NCBI RefSeq assembly: GCF_024868665.1
Contig: NC_079902.1
Span: 19,815,285 to 19,879,284, forward strand
DNA: 64,000 nucleotides
Source of the DNA: Triplophysa rosa
Taxonomy: Eukaryota > Chordata > Actinopteri > Cypriniformes > Nemacheilidae
Reading direction: 5' to 3'
Shown here: positions 43,401-57,259 of the stretch, piece after piece
How positions within the stretch are numbered: position 1 is the stretch's first letter
Layout of the letters: every line of letters begins with the position of its first letter
Position numbers and translations under genes: made by a program
Notes under the pieces: generated by a model
The model's input: only the letters and a program-made list of their open reading frames with translations
Database searches by the model: none
What the model was told of the DNA's origin: nothing

Positions 43401-46400
43401 CCTTAAATATATGATGACCCAATTTTTTCCGATGTATTTCCAAGAAAAAAACATAGTCTTGTATTCAGAACAATATGGTCGTTTCAACCGCTGAATCAAA
43501 AATGTATGAGAATTAAATGTCAAAGCTCAAAAACAGACAATTAATCGTCATAATCGCCAAAGCCCTAAAACAGACAATTAATCGTCATAATCGCAATGAT
43601 TTATTAGACAATTAATCGTCAATCAAATTTCATAATCGTGACAGCCCTACTATCAGCCAATAGTTTGAAAACAGCCAATGATCAGGGCTGATATATCCTG
43701 TCAATCAAAAGAGGACAGGAAAATGCAATGAATGTGTGCTCTGTATGTAGAAAATGTTAAGAAACGTGACCAGTGTGATGTTCAATATTAATAACAATCT
43801 TTATAATCTGTATCGGCAGCTATCACTTTGAATAATCGGCTATTGGTATCGGTGGAAAAATGGTACATCTCAAATTTATATATCATTTATTTTGTGACTA
43901 GATGTCATATGTGTTTCGGAATATTCAAAAGATGCCCCCATATTTAATCTATATGTGTCCATGAAAAAACAACATATAGATTGCTAAATAAATTCAAAAA
44001 TAAAAATCTGGAGTCATTTGGATTGGATGTACATAACATCAGTGACATGAGGGTGAGTAAATTGTCAGAGGTATTTTCATACTTTCTGGAAAAAACATTT
44101 AACCATTTGAAATGCCAGGGCTGCAAAGTCGAGCCATAATCTCTCTCTATTAGCAAAGATACACTGTATAATTGACATTGATCGTAAAACAGCCAACCAG
44201 GTTAGAGGTCAGAGTTTATCTCACGAGTCAGTAGGTTACATGTCAGTCAATGGCGTAGGGCACTCAAATCCAAAGAGTAATAAAATCTCTCAATGTCTGT
44301 TGGACAGACAAAAGAGACTTTATTTGGCCACAAAGCACCTCATTTTACGTTCATCTCTTAAACGCAATGACTCTTCGGGCGGAAATTAGCATTGCAAATT
44401 GCCGCTTGCGGACTTTGATCCGTATTCTGACCTATCAGCAGATCTAGCAGCCTGGTAATGGGAGACACAGAAGAGCTTGCCAATTATCCCATTATGAGTA
44501 ACTAAGAGAATGAATACCAATGCAGAAGCCTGTCCACCCAAAGTATATTAACAGGGCCAGCTCAAAATGAGGAGCACAAACATGTCAGTCTTGGCCCGAC
44601 GCTACTGCACGCCAGCCAAGAATTGAGCTTGCAATTTGTGTGTTTGCTTTCAACATATGTCACAGTCTGAGAGAATATTGCCCTTGTTTACACCCCATTG
44701 TCTTATTAAATTGTCATGGAAGTTGAGGAGATTTACAATCTAAATATTACAAATATCATGTCATAAGAAAGAAAAATGACAGGTGAGATCTCTTTATAAT
44801 CTCAATTATTTCTTCTAGACAACGAGATTAAAAGGAAAGAAAATGGAAACGTTTGCTTAAGTCTCCTGCGTCCTTGATATTTCTTCTAAAAAAAATCTTA
44901 CAAATGTCTTCTTTAGAGTTTCAAAAGAGATCTCAACAATGTCACAAACTGAACTCAGATTTGTCAAGTCTGTGAAAAGTCAATATGATTGTAAAAGCAT
45001 GTAGTGAAGCATTCACTAACACATAGCTAATGAACAGCAGCTACGCTAATTATTCTCTTTCTGCCCTCGGCCCAGATGAACGTCATATGCCCATCCACAA
45101 CTAGAGATTACACCAGCTACATCGGAAAATCCCGTGCCATCCTCCTGCGAGAGCCTGCGGACTGACTGACCATCCAGCTCCATCCAAGGCAATTCCATCA
45201 CCACCCAAGAAAAAGGCGACCATCTGGCCGGCCCAGCTCAGACAATTCCATCCCCAACCGAGAGCAAAGACGGACTACCTGTCACATAAATGCTAAATTT
45301 ACAATACTTGGTATTTAATGCTAAACTTACATCACATGACAGCAGTTTGAAGTTATGGCTGCACTCAGTGACTTTGATTGGAGGTTGCTGGGTGGGTGTT
45401 TGTAGGGAGTGGGGGGGCTTGCTGGTTGTGGTTCGGGGCGTTTCATTTGTTGGGACTGTGTGGGTCTGGTCTGGTTGGTCTTGTTTTGTGGTCGATGTCG
45501 GACAACAGAGGAATAAAGTTAATTATGCCATTACTATTTTTCCCTGGTTGTTCCTCTGTTGTCTGTCGTTGATCGCGGAATGGGACCTGGTTGGACCTGC
45601 ACGGTTTCGGCGGGTGGGGCTTCCTGGGTTGCGGGTGGGCTCTCCCTGTTCTTCGTGGACGTTGCTCGGTGGCTTTGGTCGGGGTCACTGAGTGCAGCTA
45701 TGACACGTCAGAGGAGATCTGGCCCTCCCGGCTGAGCCTGGTTTCTCCCGAGGTTTTTTTTTCTCCATTATTCATCATTGGAGTTTGGGTTCCTCGCCAC
45801 AGCAGTGCAGTGTTGGCTTGCTCACCGGGAGACTGCATTTATTTATTTATTCATTTATTTATTAGATATTATTTATTATAATGATCTTGCTTGGTCTATA
45901 AACACCATGCACTGTGCTGTGTTTGACCTTTCTGTGTTTTTCTTATTTGCTCCTGTAAAGCTGCTTTGGAACAATGCACATTGTGAAAAGCGCTATATAA
46001 ATAAAATTGAATTGAATTAAAAATCTCAAAACGAACAATTAAATTGAGCCAAATCCAGATTATTTTACATCTACAATCTACATTCATTTTACACCTCTAT
46101 ACTATTAATGCATTTTATTCTAATTTCTTTAAAGCAATTTTGAGAGAAACATCGGAGACTAAATGAAACACAACTCCATAAAATCTCCCAAACTATGAAA
46201 GAGCAACCTATGAGAAATACATTTTCTCTAACAAATGTAAAACAAAAGAAATACTCTTGGTACCAAAGTAAAACCTTGGAAATAACTTCTAATCACACTA
46301 AAAAAACAGCTATAGCACTAAATGTGGTTCTTGGCTCGTAATCATAGGGGAACCACTTTTAGTGCTATATAGAACCATATCTTGGTGCTTCAGTGGTTCT

Positions 46401-49400
46401 TCAGCGGTTCTTTGGGATGACTGAGGTGCTATATAGAACCACTGAAGAACCATACAGGGGCTTAACAGGTTCTTTATACGGAAACGGTGCTATATAGCAT
46501 CTCGGTCACCCCAAAGAACCTCTGAAGAACCACTGAAGCACTAAGATATGGTGCTATATAGCGCTAAAAGTGGTTCCCCTCTGATTACATAAAAACACTA
46601 GGAATAATTCTTCTATTTTTGAAAGTGACTGAAAAGAAATCTAGGACAGAGACCACCCTCTGACTTTTTCTTCCTTAGTGGAAAACCAAGAGTAAAATGA
46701 ATGAACAAAATAATAAAAAAATGAAGTAAAGACAGCGGCATCTTAACATTGTTGTCTTGAGGTCAGAATTGTGGTAAGCTTTAGAGAGACAGATAACAGG
46801 ATTATGGGAAGGCTGGCCATAGTCCTCCAGAGCCCCCAAACCCTTCATCCCCTCGAAGGCCAAGACAGCTCCCACGGCACTCTGAGCCCGAGCTCTGACG
46901 GACCGCCGCTGCACTCCATATGGGAATACATGAGACTCTTATATACTTTATCTCGCCTTGCCGTCTTTGACAGAAGGAGGTTAGATGCTCTGCCACCACA
47001 ACTCTTCCAAAATCACACGAGAAAAACATTTAAAAGCAATTCAGACAAAAGGGCAATGCTGTCGTAAAGTTCACGCTGACCTAAACCTGCATTAAGATAA
47101 AACGCTAATTCAATTCTCAAAGGATTCAGGGTATACAGAGATCACAAATTCAGCCTTTCTAGACATTTTAAAACCTCCTTTCCTGCATTTGTTTAGAAAA
47201 AACTACATTTGTATGTCTCTGAAGAGCGAATGGCTTAGCGGTTATTTGGATGTATTAGTCTGTGGTGCTCGAAAGGGGAGTGCAAGTCTATATTCACGTC
47301 ATGATGCTACGGTGTTCTGGGTGGTTGCTAGGGTGTTGTTTCCAAGGTGATTCTGTTGCTAAGTGGTCGTTGGTGTTCTAATTGGTTACCTACTGGTCAA
47401 AAAAGCCAATCCACCAAGACCCCTCTTCAATGTGTTTTTACTTGAGTTTTATTAATGTTTTGAATAAGTTTATTTATTCATGTTAATTTTAGTTCATTTG
47501 TAGAAATTCATTTACATTTTTTATTTTATTTTACAATATATTTTTACAATTTTGTGCTTTTATAATGTTATTATTTTTTATATCTTTTAAATATTGCTAT
47601 TTAGATAGAATTAGTTTTATTTTAGCTCATTTTTAGTTTTAGTCTATTGTCTCTTTATTTCTAGTTAATAAATTCCAGTGCCTTAAACTTTCAGTTTTCA
47701 GTTTATTGCTAAAGTAACATTATATTTTTTCATTTGTAACACAAGTAAACATGTTTACATTTACAAATAATATGTAGGGATGCATTTTATTTAGTTTTAA
47801 TTAACAATTATGACTCATCTGACTTTTTGAGAGCACACTTTGCCACTACAAGATTTTAGGCATCATCACAGAGCTTTTTAAATAAAAACCCATTAAAAAT
47901 AACAGAGTGCGTCTATCAATTTTGTTCCCACTTGCTCGCCAGTAATAAGCTACAAAAAACAACCATCATGCCATATTAAATTAAAATGAGCAGGCTATAA
48001 ATGAACAACCACCGAGACACGTTTGTTAAACCAGCTAAACGAAGGATAAAGCTTTGATTTTAATGACACTACAGATCCATAGTAATATATTTTTCAGTCT
48101 GTAGCAACTTAATCCAGCACATACAGTAAAGATATGATAGACTAACAAAGTGACTGACATTGACTAATTTCCGCCTGGCGTCTTCCGTGACTTCTCAGCC
48201 GTGAGAAAACAGATCTTGCGCTTTCCGTTGACGAGCGAGTGGGGAAAGTCAGAAAATAGTTCTGAATGATGAAGGCGAACAGTTCGCAGATGTAAATCAT
48301 GCAGACATATGTCTGTGAGTTTTCTCCAGCTGGTGATGGGGTTATTTTCCTCTCTCCTTCTCTCTCTCCCACCCAACACCTTCACTGTCTCCACCCTTTT
48401 CCTCCTCTCTCTGACTGAAAACATGAGCAATGTGCAGGCACACGTTTACCTTCATCTCTGTTGGCTGATATTAAAGATACACATCTCACCTCTGTTGGCT
48501 CTATTAAAAACTCATTTCTGATAAAGACTATCATTCGCTACGATTTCAGCACCTGTTATCAACAGATAAAGACCTTTCAGCCCCTGCACTAAGAATAAAA
48601 CACAGATATCTGATCTGTCCACAGATGTAATATATTCCCAGAGAAACAGCAGCTAACTGTCGAAGAATCAGATCACACCTTTAAACAGATGAACACAGAG
48701 TTAAATGTTTGAGGTGGTGTGATACACATCTAACAAACCAAATCTAACATTACATTACGCAAAACATTTTCATTTGTTTGTACACATTCACGGCACACAT
48801 CTAAACACGTATTACAGTCTGTTTTATTGATAAAATAAGCAAATTCAGTCTAATGGGTCTCTTTCCCACCACGGTAAACCAAAGGTCCAATATATGCTGA
48901 CACTAAATTGAGCTGTCAATAAATATCGACTATTAGCCATAAACCATTCCCACAACTAAAATATGATGAACATGTCGATAATATTCTGTAACACTACAGC
49001 ACAATATCTGACAAAACTTGAAATGGTCAGACCGCTGTATTCATTTGACTTATTACGTATTATTAATTTATTTTACTTACTGTATTACTTATTACACAGC
49101 ACAATATCTGACAAAATTTGAACTAGTCAGACCGCTGTATTTATTTGACTTATTTCGTATTATTTTACTTATTACTTATTATTTCGAGAATGTATAATTT
49201 TTAAAGTCCAAGCGAAATAAAAAATTACAATTCCTATTTTTTCATGTAATATTGCAGCGTTTATTGTAACTACCTTATCAGTGTGAGTCATTCTCTTTTT
49301 AAAATTCATATGCCCTCATAATCTTCAGTTAAAATATGAAAATGCACTTCCGCCCTCGAGTGACTATCCATCTCAAATGACGTTTGTTAGACGGCTTGGG

Positions 49401-52400
49401 CGGAGCATCCGTTAACTCCTCCCCTTCAACTGTCAGTCTGCTGCCAGCTCCATTTCAAAATGCAAAATGACTGTTTTTATACATCCAATCAATTCGCAAT
49501 TAAAAAAAACCAAGCAACGGCCACTATTTTTCTCATTCAAAATTCCGTTTCACTCAAAAATGCGTCAGAATACGGAAGTAAAAACGATCAAAACTTCCAG
49601 TTCACAGGGACTTTAAACATACTGTAGTAATGTTAGATTTGCAATGGCTTGGCATTGACATCTTATTTACAACCTATTTTAATATTGGTTAAACCAATTT
49701 TTTTATAATATATAAATTGTATTTGCTGACAACATTCTTAAAAAGGATGGGTTATTTTTGGGTCAAAAAGGGACAAACCCAGCCGTTGGGTTAAATTAAC
49801 ACAAAATATTATATTTGACCCAACAATGTGTTAAAACAACCCAGCATAGGTTAATTTACAACCCAGTGATTGGGTTCGTGACAGCATTTTTTAATGATTA
49901 TAAAGGCTTTGTTTTGATTTTTTGGTCCATTAGATGCCATGATGAGGACAACTGTTTAGTCAAACATCACGTCCGCAATCAACGCCACGAGGTACAGCAC
50001 CACGACAACACCATTTCTGTTTCTCTTGGGCAAGTGAGAAAGCATGCACACGGATGCAAATTATCCTGCGATATTACACAAAAGGTCAAATATGAGAACT
50101 CTCTCTCTCTCTCACTCTCCTTCTAACCATCTCTCTTTGGTTTCTAGCGCAGTCAGCAGACAGAAAACACCAGCTGTAGCTCCACAGACATTTGGCTGCT
50201 GTGTTGAAATGTCTGTAGGAAGAGGAGAATATGGCACAGCTCGCGATTAAATGGGAACAACATTTGGAAAGAAGCACCAAAGGTCATCGTTCATCCATCT
50301 CTGAAACAAGAGGATATTTTATAATACGCTCCTGGGTGATGAGCTGGATGAACCGGAGACATTCTTCTGCTGGTGCACAGGAAACACGTGGATGTTGTTG
50401 TGCTATAATCTGTATCTTCACGCTCTTTCTGCTGGACGCTGATGCCGTCAACCGTGCTTTGTTGAAAGGGCAAACGTTTTAGTGAGATCAAATTAATAAC
50501 ACTGGAAAGGTCAGAGCTGTGGATCAGAGGTTAACATATAAGCTCCAACACGCTGAACTTTGGCAGGTGGATTTAAATTTGCGTCATCTGCAATGTTGCC
50601 TGATGGCCATTTCCAGCCGCATCTCAATGTTTTTCTTCGCATGAAAAATGTCACTCCTAAGGACAGGATTATCATAGAGACTAGGAATTTTATATATATG
50701 CCAATGAAGAGATCAAAGGCTGTGTCTCTATCAGGTCCTGTAACACACAAAGAGTGTCCAACTACAGTGTAAGCAGCAGTGGAGGCAGCTCCACTGAAAT
50801 GGACCGCTGTACATTAAATATTTATCCAATTGGTCCCATAAGACTCACAAACATATTGAGAGCATCTCTGTTGAAATGTCACAGACTCCCAAATGTCATC
50901 CTCATGATCAAAGACAATAGCTTTGTTTTTAATGTGCTTTAATTGGGAGATGAAAGATGGCTGGTTTTCTTTAGCTATCAGTCCCAAGCCAAACTGTTGA
51001 CAGATAGAAATGTCTGTAATGCTTTACAGCAAGGTGTCATTTGTTAAAATTAGTTAAGAACAAATACTTAAAATGAACTAACAATTAAACAATATTACAA
51101 CAACTGCATGTTCATTTCTAACATTTAACTGTGCCTGTTACATTAGTTAAGGCACAATGAACTAACATGAATGAACAATGAATATAAATGTTTAAATTAA
51201 TGTACGAGACCTTATTGTAAACTGCTACCGAAATGTCCAATGTCTACACAGCACAACACTTGAGATAAGTCGATAAGTTGTTTTGTTTTGCACGTCTCCA
51301 GTATAGAAAAGTTGTTGCCCAAAAAGAGGAATGAAAACTAAAACACCATTTAAAATTCAAGGGTTTTCTCCATTGGCAGCCCATTACTGTGCTTTAAACT
51401 AATGTAGCACCACTGTGTGCGTGTGTGTGATTGAAGCCCGGCGGCGATCATAATGCAATTAATATTCACAGAAGACGATAGTGGAGAGACATTAAAAAAG
51501 TGATGTATCTTTGTCATGACCATCGCGTCTAATGCTAATGCTAATTCCAAAATCCTCTTCTGTTGCCGGCCGCAATTACCATAATAATTCCATCACAATA
51601 AATCTGCCTCACATCTTTGGAGGAAGGTCAAATCCGTAGTGAAGAACCTCTTAGACCAAAAACATAACTTAAGCAAACGCGAATGCTCGGCGAACGCCGA
51701 ACTGAGCAATAAACTGCAATGAATCTAACACATTACAATCTAACCATTTGTTGAAAATACTGATGGAAAGAAGGTTTTACGGATTCACACAACAGTGTTT
51801 TAGGTCGTGACTAGGACTAGCTCAGAGTCATCGAGAGAGAGAGTCGCGTCATCTTCGTTGACTCCAATGGAACAGTTTTTTCACAGCAATGGATGCTCTC
51901 AATAGTTCCCGGAAGTTACTAGTTACGCATGGAGCTGCGACTAAACAGACCAACTGAGGTAAACTTTTAACCCATTTAAAGACGAAAGCCATTTAATGAA
52001 TAAAAAAATGAAAGAAATAAAGCATTTAAAGAGAAAACATAACTTCCTGGAACTATCTGAAGGCGCCACGAAACACGTGATGCTTCCGTGGGCAGAACCC
52101 TCTCTCTCAATGGCTCTGAAAAAAGATACTCATATGTTTTTTCTTTTGTTCATTGACAAACAAGTCGCTACTATAGTCGCTTTCTATAGCAAAAATCAAT
52201 TAACTTAAAAATGTGAAAAAAATAAAACATATGCTTTCTCATTTGTTAAAGGGGTCATATGGCGCGAACACGTGTTTTTTCTGTGTCTTTGGTGTGTTAT
52301 AAGTTGCCCATGCATGTATTAGACACGTGAAATTGCAAAAATGAAAGTGTGGGAACAAAAGATGCATTCTATCTAAAAGCGAATGCTCACCCAGACCTGC

Positions 52401-55400
52401 CTGAAACGCCTCGTGTAACCACACCCCCTCAAATCTACGTCAGTTCGTGGTATGATTTGACTAAGACCGCCCAAATGTATACGCAAGTAAGGTGGGCGTA
52501 CCTGTCGGTACAATTGCTTTGGAACCTGATGTTCCAACTATGGTAAGAGGCGTTACATTTCCGTCACACGCTTGCAGTATTCCACCAATCACTACGCACT
52601 GGTTAACTGGCCAATCATAGCACACCTCGCTTTTCAGAGCGATGAGCTTTGTAAAAAAATCGGCACGTTTCAGAGAGGCGGGGCAAAGAGGAGATACAAA
52701 CATGCACGGTATGTGGAAAATACAGCGTTTTTGAACCTTAAATCGTGTATACACATTACATTACATCTAAAACAAACGATAATATTCGTTTCAGCCGTGT
52801 CATATGACCCCTTTAAGAAAATGTTTCTCGTACGTTTCAGTATATCGGTAGACATAAAATTAAAATAAAATAAAGGATAAAATAACTTAATTACATAATT
52901 ATTAAATGACTTTGGCTATTTAATAAAAAAGCAAACTCTTACTGGTCGCCGCCTGCTGGTGTACTGATGTAATGAATCATTGAATAACTCAATAAACAAA
53001 CATGAACAAATCTTTTTGATCAACAGAATCATAGGATTCAGGTAAATGAATGAACATCTACCTTCTAAAGACCAGCATACAGCCTACTTGCCATCTATTT
53101 AAACCACCCTGAAAAAAACACTGCATATCCCACAATAACATTGTGGCTTACCACAGCAATCTGTGTATTTGGGTGAGTGAGGATGCAGCAGCACACAACT
53201 AACTGCCCAGAATAACTGCACACACCGCATAGAAGGTGTAACATTTCCCCTCTGATCAAAGGCGAGGCAAGAAACCAGGTCACGAACAAAACAAACTACA
53301 GCAGCTCAACACTACGGTACCTATAGATAAACACACACACATACTACACATCCACACCTACAATATCTAAACAAGAGCAACTGTTATGAAATAAAAAAAG
53401 CTTTTCAGGGGGCCAACAAATCACCACTTCACCACTTCACTTTGAAACAACAGAACAGTCAGTGTTCTCACAAACGCTTGAGAGATAATTGGTTGGGAGG
53501 TGGCTCTGAATGGCTAAGAGCTCATTTTACACAAACCAGCCAAATTCCAGCCATCTAGTGGGGCCCGATGAGCAGCTTTGGGTAGGGGAGGTCATCTTTT
53601 CTGGCAGGTCTTAAGAGGCTGGAGTGGGCTGAGCTGGGCAGGGGCCCTCTTACCGCGACAGTGAGAGCTGAACCGAGCTCGGGGGCCGGGGCCGCGGCCG
53701 CAGACTCTCTACTTTTCATTCACTAATTAGGCATGCAAATGAAATCTTAACAGTCGGCTCAGACGTGCTCCTCGAGGGAGCCTGCTTTGGCATTAGCTCA
53801 CGATTAATCTCGATCCGTTCAGAGGGGGACAAAAATAAGTATAAGCCAGGAGGAGCTAAAAACTGCGACCCCCCTGCAGAAATAAATGGATGAATACAGC
53901 ACGGCTAGTGTTTTGGATACAGCAAAATAACCGGCTTCACGAGAAAAGCAATGTTGTTGACCAACTTTACCCAAAATTAAAATTCTCAGAATTGACTTAA
54001 CTACCCATTCCTTTAGCCCAGGGGTGTCCAATGTCCTGCAGAGTTTAGCTCCAACTTGGCTCAACACACCTGTTTGGAAGTTTCTAGTCTGCTGTGTGAG
54101 ACCTCGATTAGCTGTTCAGGTGTGTTCGATTAGGGTTGAAGCTAAACTTTGCAGGACACCGGCCCTCCAGGACTGACTTTGGACACCCCTGCTTTAGCCG
54201 AACACAAATAAATAATTTTACTTTAAAATGGCATCATATTATCGTCTTATAGGCTACTGTATTTTCTTACGAATTCAAATATGGCGACACATCAAAACTT
54301 CAAATTTCATTGGTTCTTGCGTGTCTCGTGACTAGTTGTCATATGATAATTCATCATGAGATGCGAGAACCAATGAAATTCCAAGTTATCAAAGTGTCGC
54401 CATATTAGAATTTACCACTTAAATGTGTTTGTTTTGGTTTTAATGACAAAAAAACTCCAAATATTTATAGTTTTCTTACAAACACCATTTGTTTTGCTTC
54501 AGATACATTTTGTGAACCAATAGGAATTGTTTGGATTCATTGAATGATGGCTGGATGTGCTTTTGGGGTCCTATATAAGACAACAACATGGCATTATAAT
54601 ATTTGTGTGTTTGTGTTAAAATAACCTCACAAACATCAGGGCAAGTCAATTGAAACATTAGAATTTCATCTTTGGGTGAACTATTCCTTAAGCAATAAAG
54701 ATTCACAATCCCATCCGTCTCACCTTCAGCAGGTCCTGTGTGTCATCCATACAGTAGACACGGATGTTGTACTCCAGCGTGGAGCAGTAGGCGGGAGCGA
54801 ACAGCAGTAGTTTCAGGCGTTTAGTGGCGGCCATGCTGAGGGACTCCCCCACCAAAGCAAAGCGACCCAGCTGCTCGGTGAAGACCTGACACGTCTCCGC
54901 CTCCAACTGACAGTAATAAGGCTCTGACACCACTTCCTCCCCCAGCTGAAGAACATCCTGAAGAGCCAATGAGAAAACAGCATGAGGACGAGCAGGGAGG
55001 ACAGGCAGTGATGGTGAGGAGAGCGAGCCGGAGCGTTTATTAGAGGGATAGTGCACTCTTGCCCTGGGGCTGTTCAGTGTCAGGTTTTAGTTACAATGAA
55101 GTGATTTGGGTGAGCAGTAATGGAATGATTCGCATAATGAACTGTGTTCTGTGCTCTAATGAGACACTAATAGCAGGGGTTCGTCCTGAACGTTCACACA
55201 TGACAGTGCCCACTAAGAGATATATGAGCTTACCTTCCTTCTGCTTACAAGCAGAGAACAAATCATTTGATATTCATAGACTTGCTAGGCTTGGGTTCCT
55301 AAAGTATTTGATAATGCCGTTTAATTAAAGCGGCCGTGCAACGGTGTGTCATGCATTCTGACTTCTTTACAATGATAACGTGCTATCTTCTCATGCTTAA

Positions 55401-57227
55401 CATGGTCAACTTGTCAAAAAACGAGTTGGGCGTATTACGTAGTATTTCTGTGCTCGATACACTCCCCCAGCGATCGTACAGGTTTCGGAAAGTTTTTTTT
55501 GAACATATAAAACTGTTTCGTAATAATTTTTCTTAGTCCCTTATTGGACAATTCTCCCGGAAAAGCAAGCGACACGCCCACACGGCAAGGAGAACAGGAG
55601 AAGGAGCATGCGCAGACGTCACTTTCACATGTGTGCAGGAGAGAGAGAGAGAGCATACGTTCGCGAAGTTCAGGTGTTTGTTTGTTCACTGCATTTGGGT
55701 GATGAATGTTATATAAACGGTAGATATAACGCTGGATTTGGAGATCGTTTGAAACTGATACATGGAGCCGTCCCAGCGCTAAAAGATGCCGGACATGAAC
55801 CGCATGCGGTGAGTGAAACTGATGTCTGTGTTTTGTTGGCAATGGGTGCGCACGTGCTTTAGTTCAGCCTACCCCTCCCCCCCGCTACTACTCTATAGGT
55901 ACTCAAGATTAATATGAGTTGGCAGAAACCGTGCGTGTTACGGCCGCTTTAAAGGCAAGGAAAACACTGCAACAAATAGATTTTTTTACTTTGTATTTTT
56001 GTCTTGTACAAATGTAAAAATAATCAAAATCTTATAACATGACATGACATGACATGTCTTGTTTTCATTATGTTTTTTTCATTATGTTTTTATCAACGCT
56101 CACGTGTAGGTTGTTGTTAATACGTCATAGGTCAAAGAGCATACGGGTCACATGACCATAACATGACATGACATAACATATAACAATAAATGTAAAATAT
56201 TTTTATCAGTACAAAGTTAAACTGACTTAAATTTGATCTTTTTTTATGAAAACGAGACTAAACATCTCAAGTCAGTGTATGCTCTTAAAACAAGCAAGAA
56301 TATCGGCCAATGGTGTGAAAAATGTAAACTTAAATCAGGTTTCAACTTCAATTCAATCAACTTTAATGAAATTCAATTAATAACATTTTTTTATATTATT
56401 TATGTGTTTTAATTTTTTAATGAATGCTAAGATGTTGGGGTTATTGTGAGTGGTTGCCAAGCCGATGCTTTGCAGTTGCTAAGGTGATCTGGGAGGTTTT
56501 TAACACACTGGCTGCATCCGAAATCGCCTACTTCCATACTATATAGTAGGCGAAAATGAATATGAGTCATGAACTACTTCCGCCGAGATTCATGAGTGTG
56601 GATCGGATGGACACTTCTCTATCCCATGAGGCCGCAGGAGCTGAGCAACGGTCAAATTTTAAAAGTAAATCAAATAAATACAGCGGAAAACTTTAAGGCG
56701 GACGTCCGTTTTTAATGTAAGTGCCAATAAATGAATTTCTTGTGACTAAATTATGTTTTTATCAACGCTCACGTGTAGGTTGTTGTTAATACGTTACAGT
56801 ATGACAGATAGTCATCTGACTTCAATCCACATAAAGAAAAGTCTGTTTAGTAACCTGCGATTTGATGTTTCAAACCGAGATGGCGACAAAGGGGCATTTG
56901 CAGCTTTAATTACTAGTCAATTGTCACATGCAATACGGAACTCATTAGTGAAAATTGGATGACAGCAGAAACAGACAGCAGAGGTGCCCTCATGTGTGGC
57001 TTTTATAACACCGAGAAAAAGTATTAAAATGGTGAGAAAAGGCATTCTGTCAGAAAACGTGACTCTGGCAGAGGCCAACACTACTGCGAACATGTCGTTT
57101 CTCTCACAGTCTACGGTCAGATACAATCACATAATAGTTCCCCAGAGTGGGTTTAATTAGAGAATAGACCTGTGGTGACAGAACCTTCTGCAGGAACCTC
57201 ATCAGAAAAACTCCACACACACACGCA

Positions 57228-57259
<32 letters not shown>

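Larger units (their letters stand above)
42443..44090. mobile_element. Nest: Angel-like repeat interrupted by two hAT elements
   Basis: Angel-like left end (TTAAAGGAATAGATGATCCA...ATAATTTACTCACTC) ends near 42525, and its right end (GTGACATGAGGGTGAGTAAA) reappears at about 44040. Between them is a hAT element (42531-43873), itself holding another (42936-43649). Confidence 0.7.
41537..54723 (-). other. unc5a: unc5a 13.2-kb intron
   Basis: The longest intron here. Left to right: candidate conserved block (41720-42050), nested transposons (42443-44090), candidate conserved block (44270-44720), LINE-like tail (45840-46022), foldback (46340-46586), minisatellite-like tract (47310-47395), short tandem repeats (48996-49170), TTAA elements (49201-49617, 52246-52816), candidate enhancers (51400-51660, 53560-53830), hAT MITE (54019-54191) and a foldback (54273-54408). 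Confidence 0.7.

Noticed and set aside
45290..45691. 133-codon ORF in an unc5a intron
   Set aside because: Sits in the LINE-like repeat, is rich in Gly/Trp/Val from GT-rich DNA, and has no reverse transcriptase or other domain.
55435..55842. 135-codon - strand ORF
   Set aside because: Lies within a TTAA-flanked MITE and has no recognised domain or splice context.
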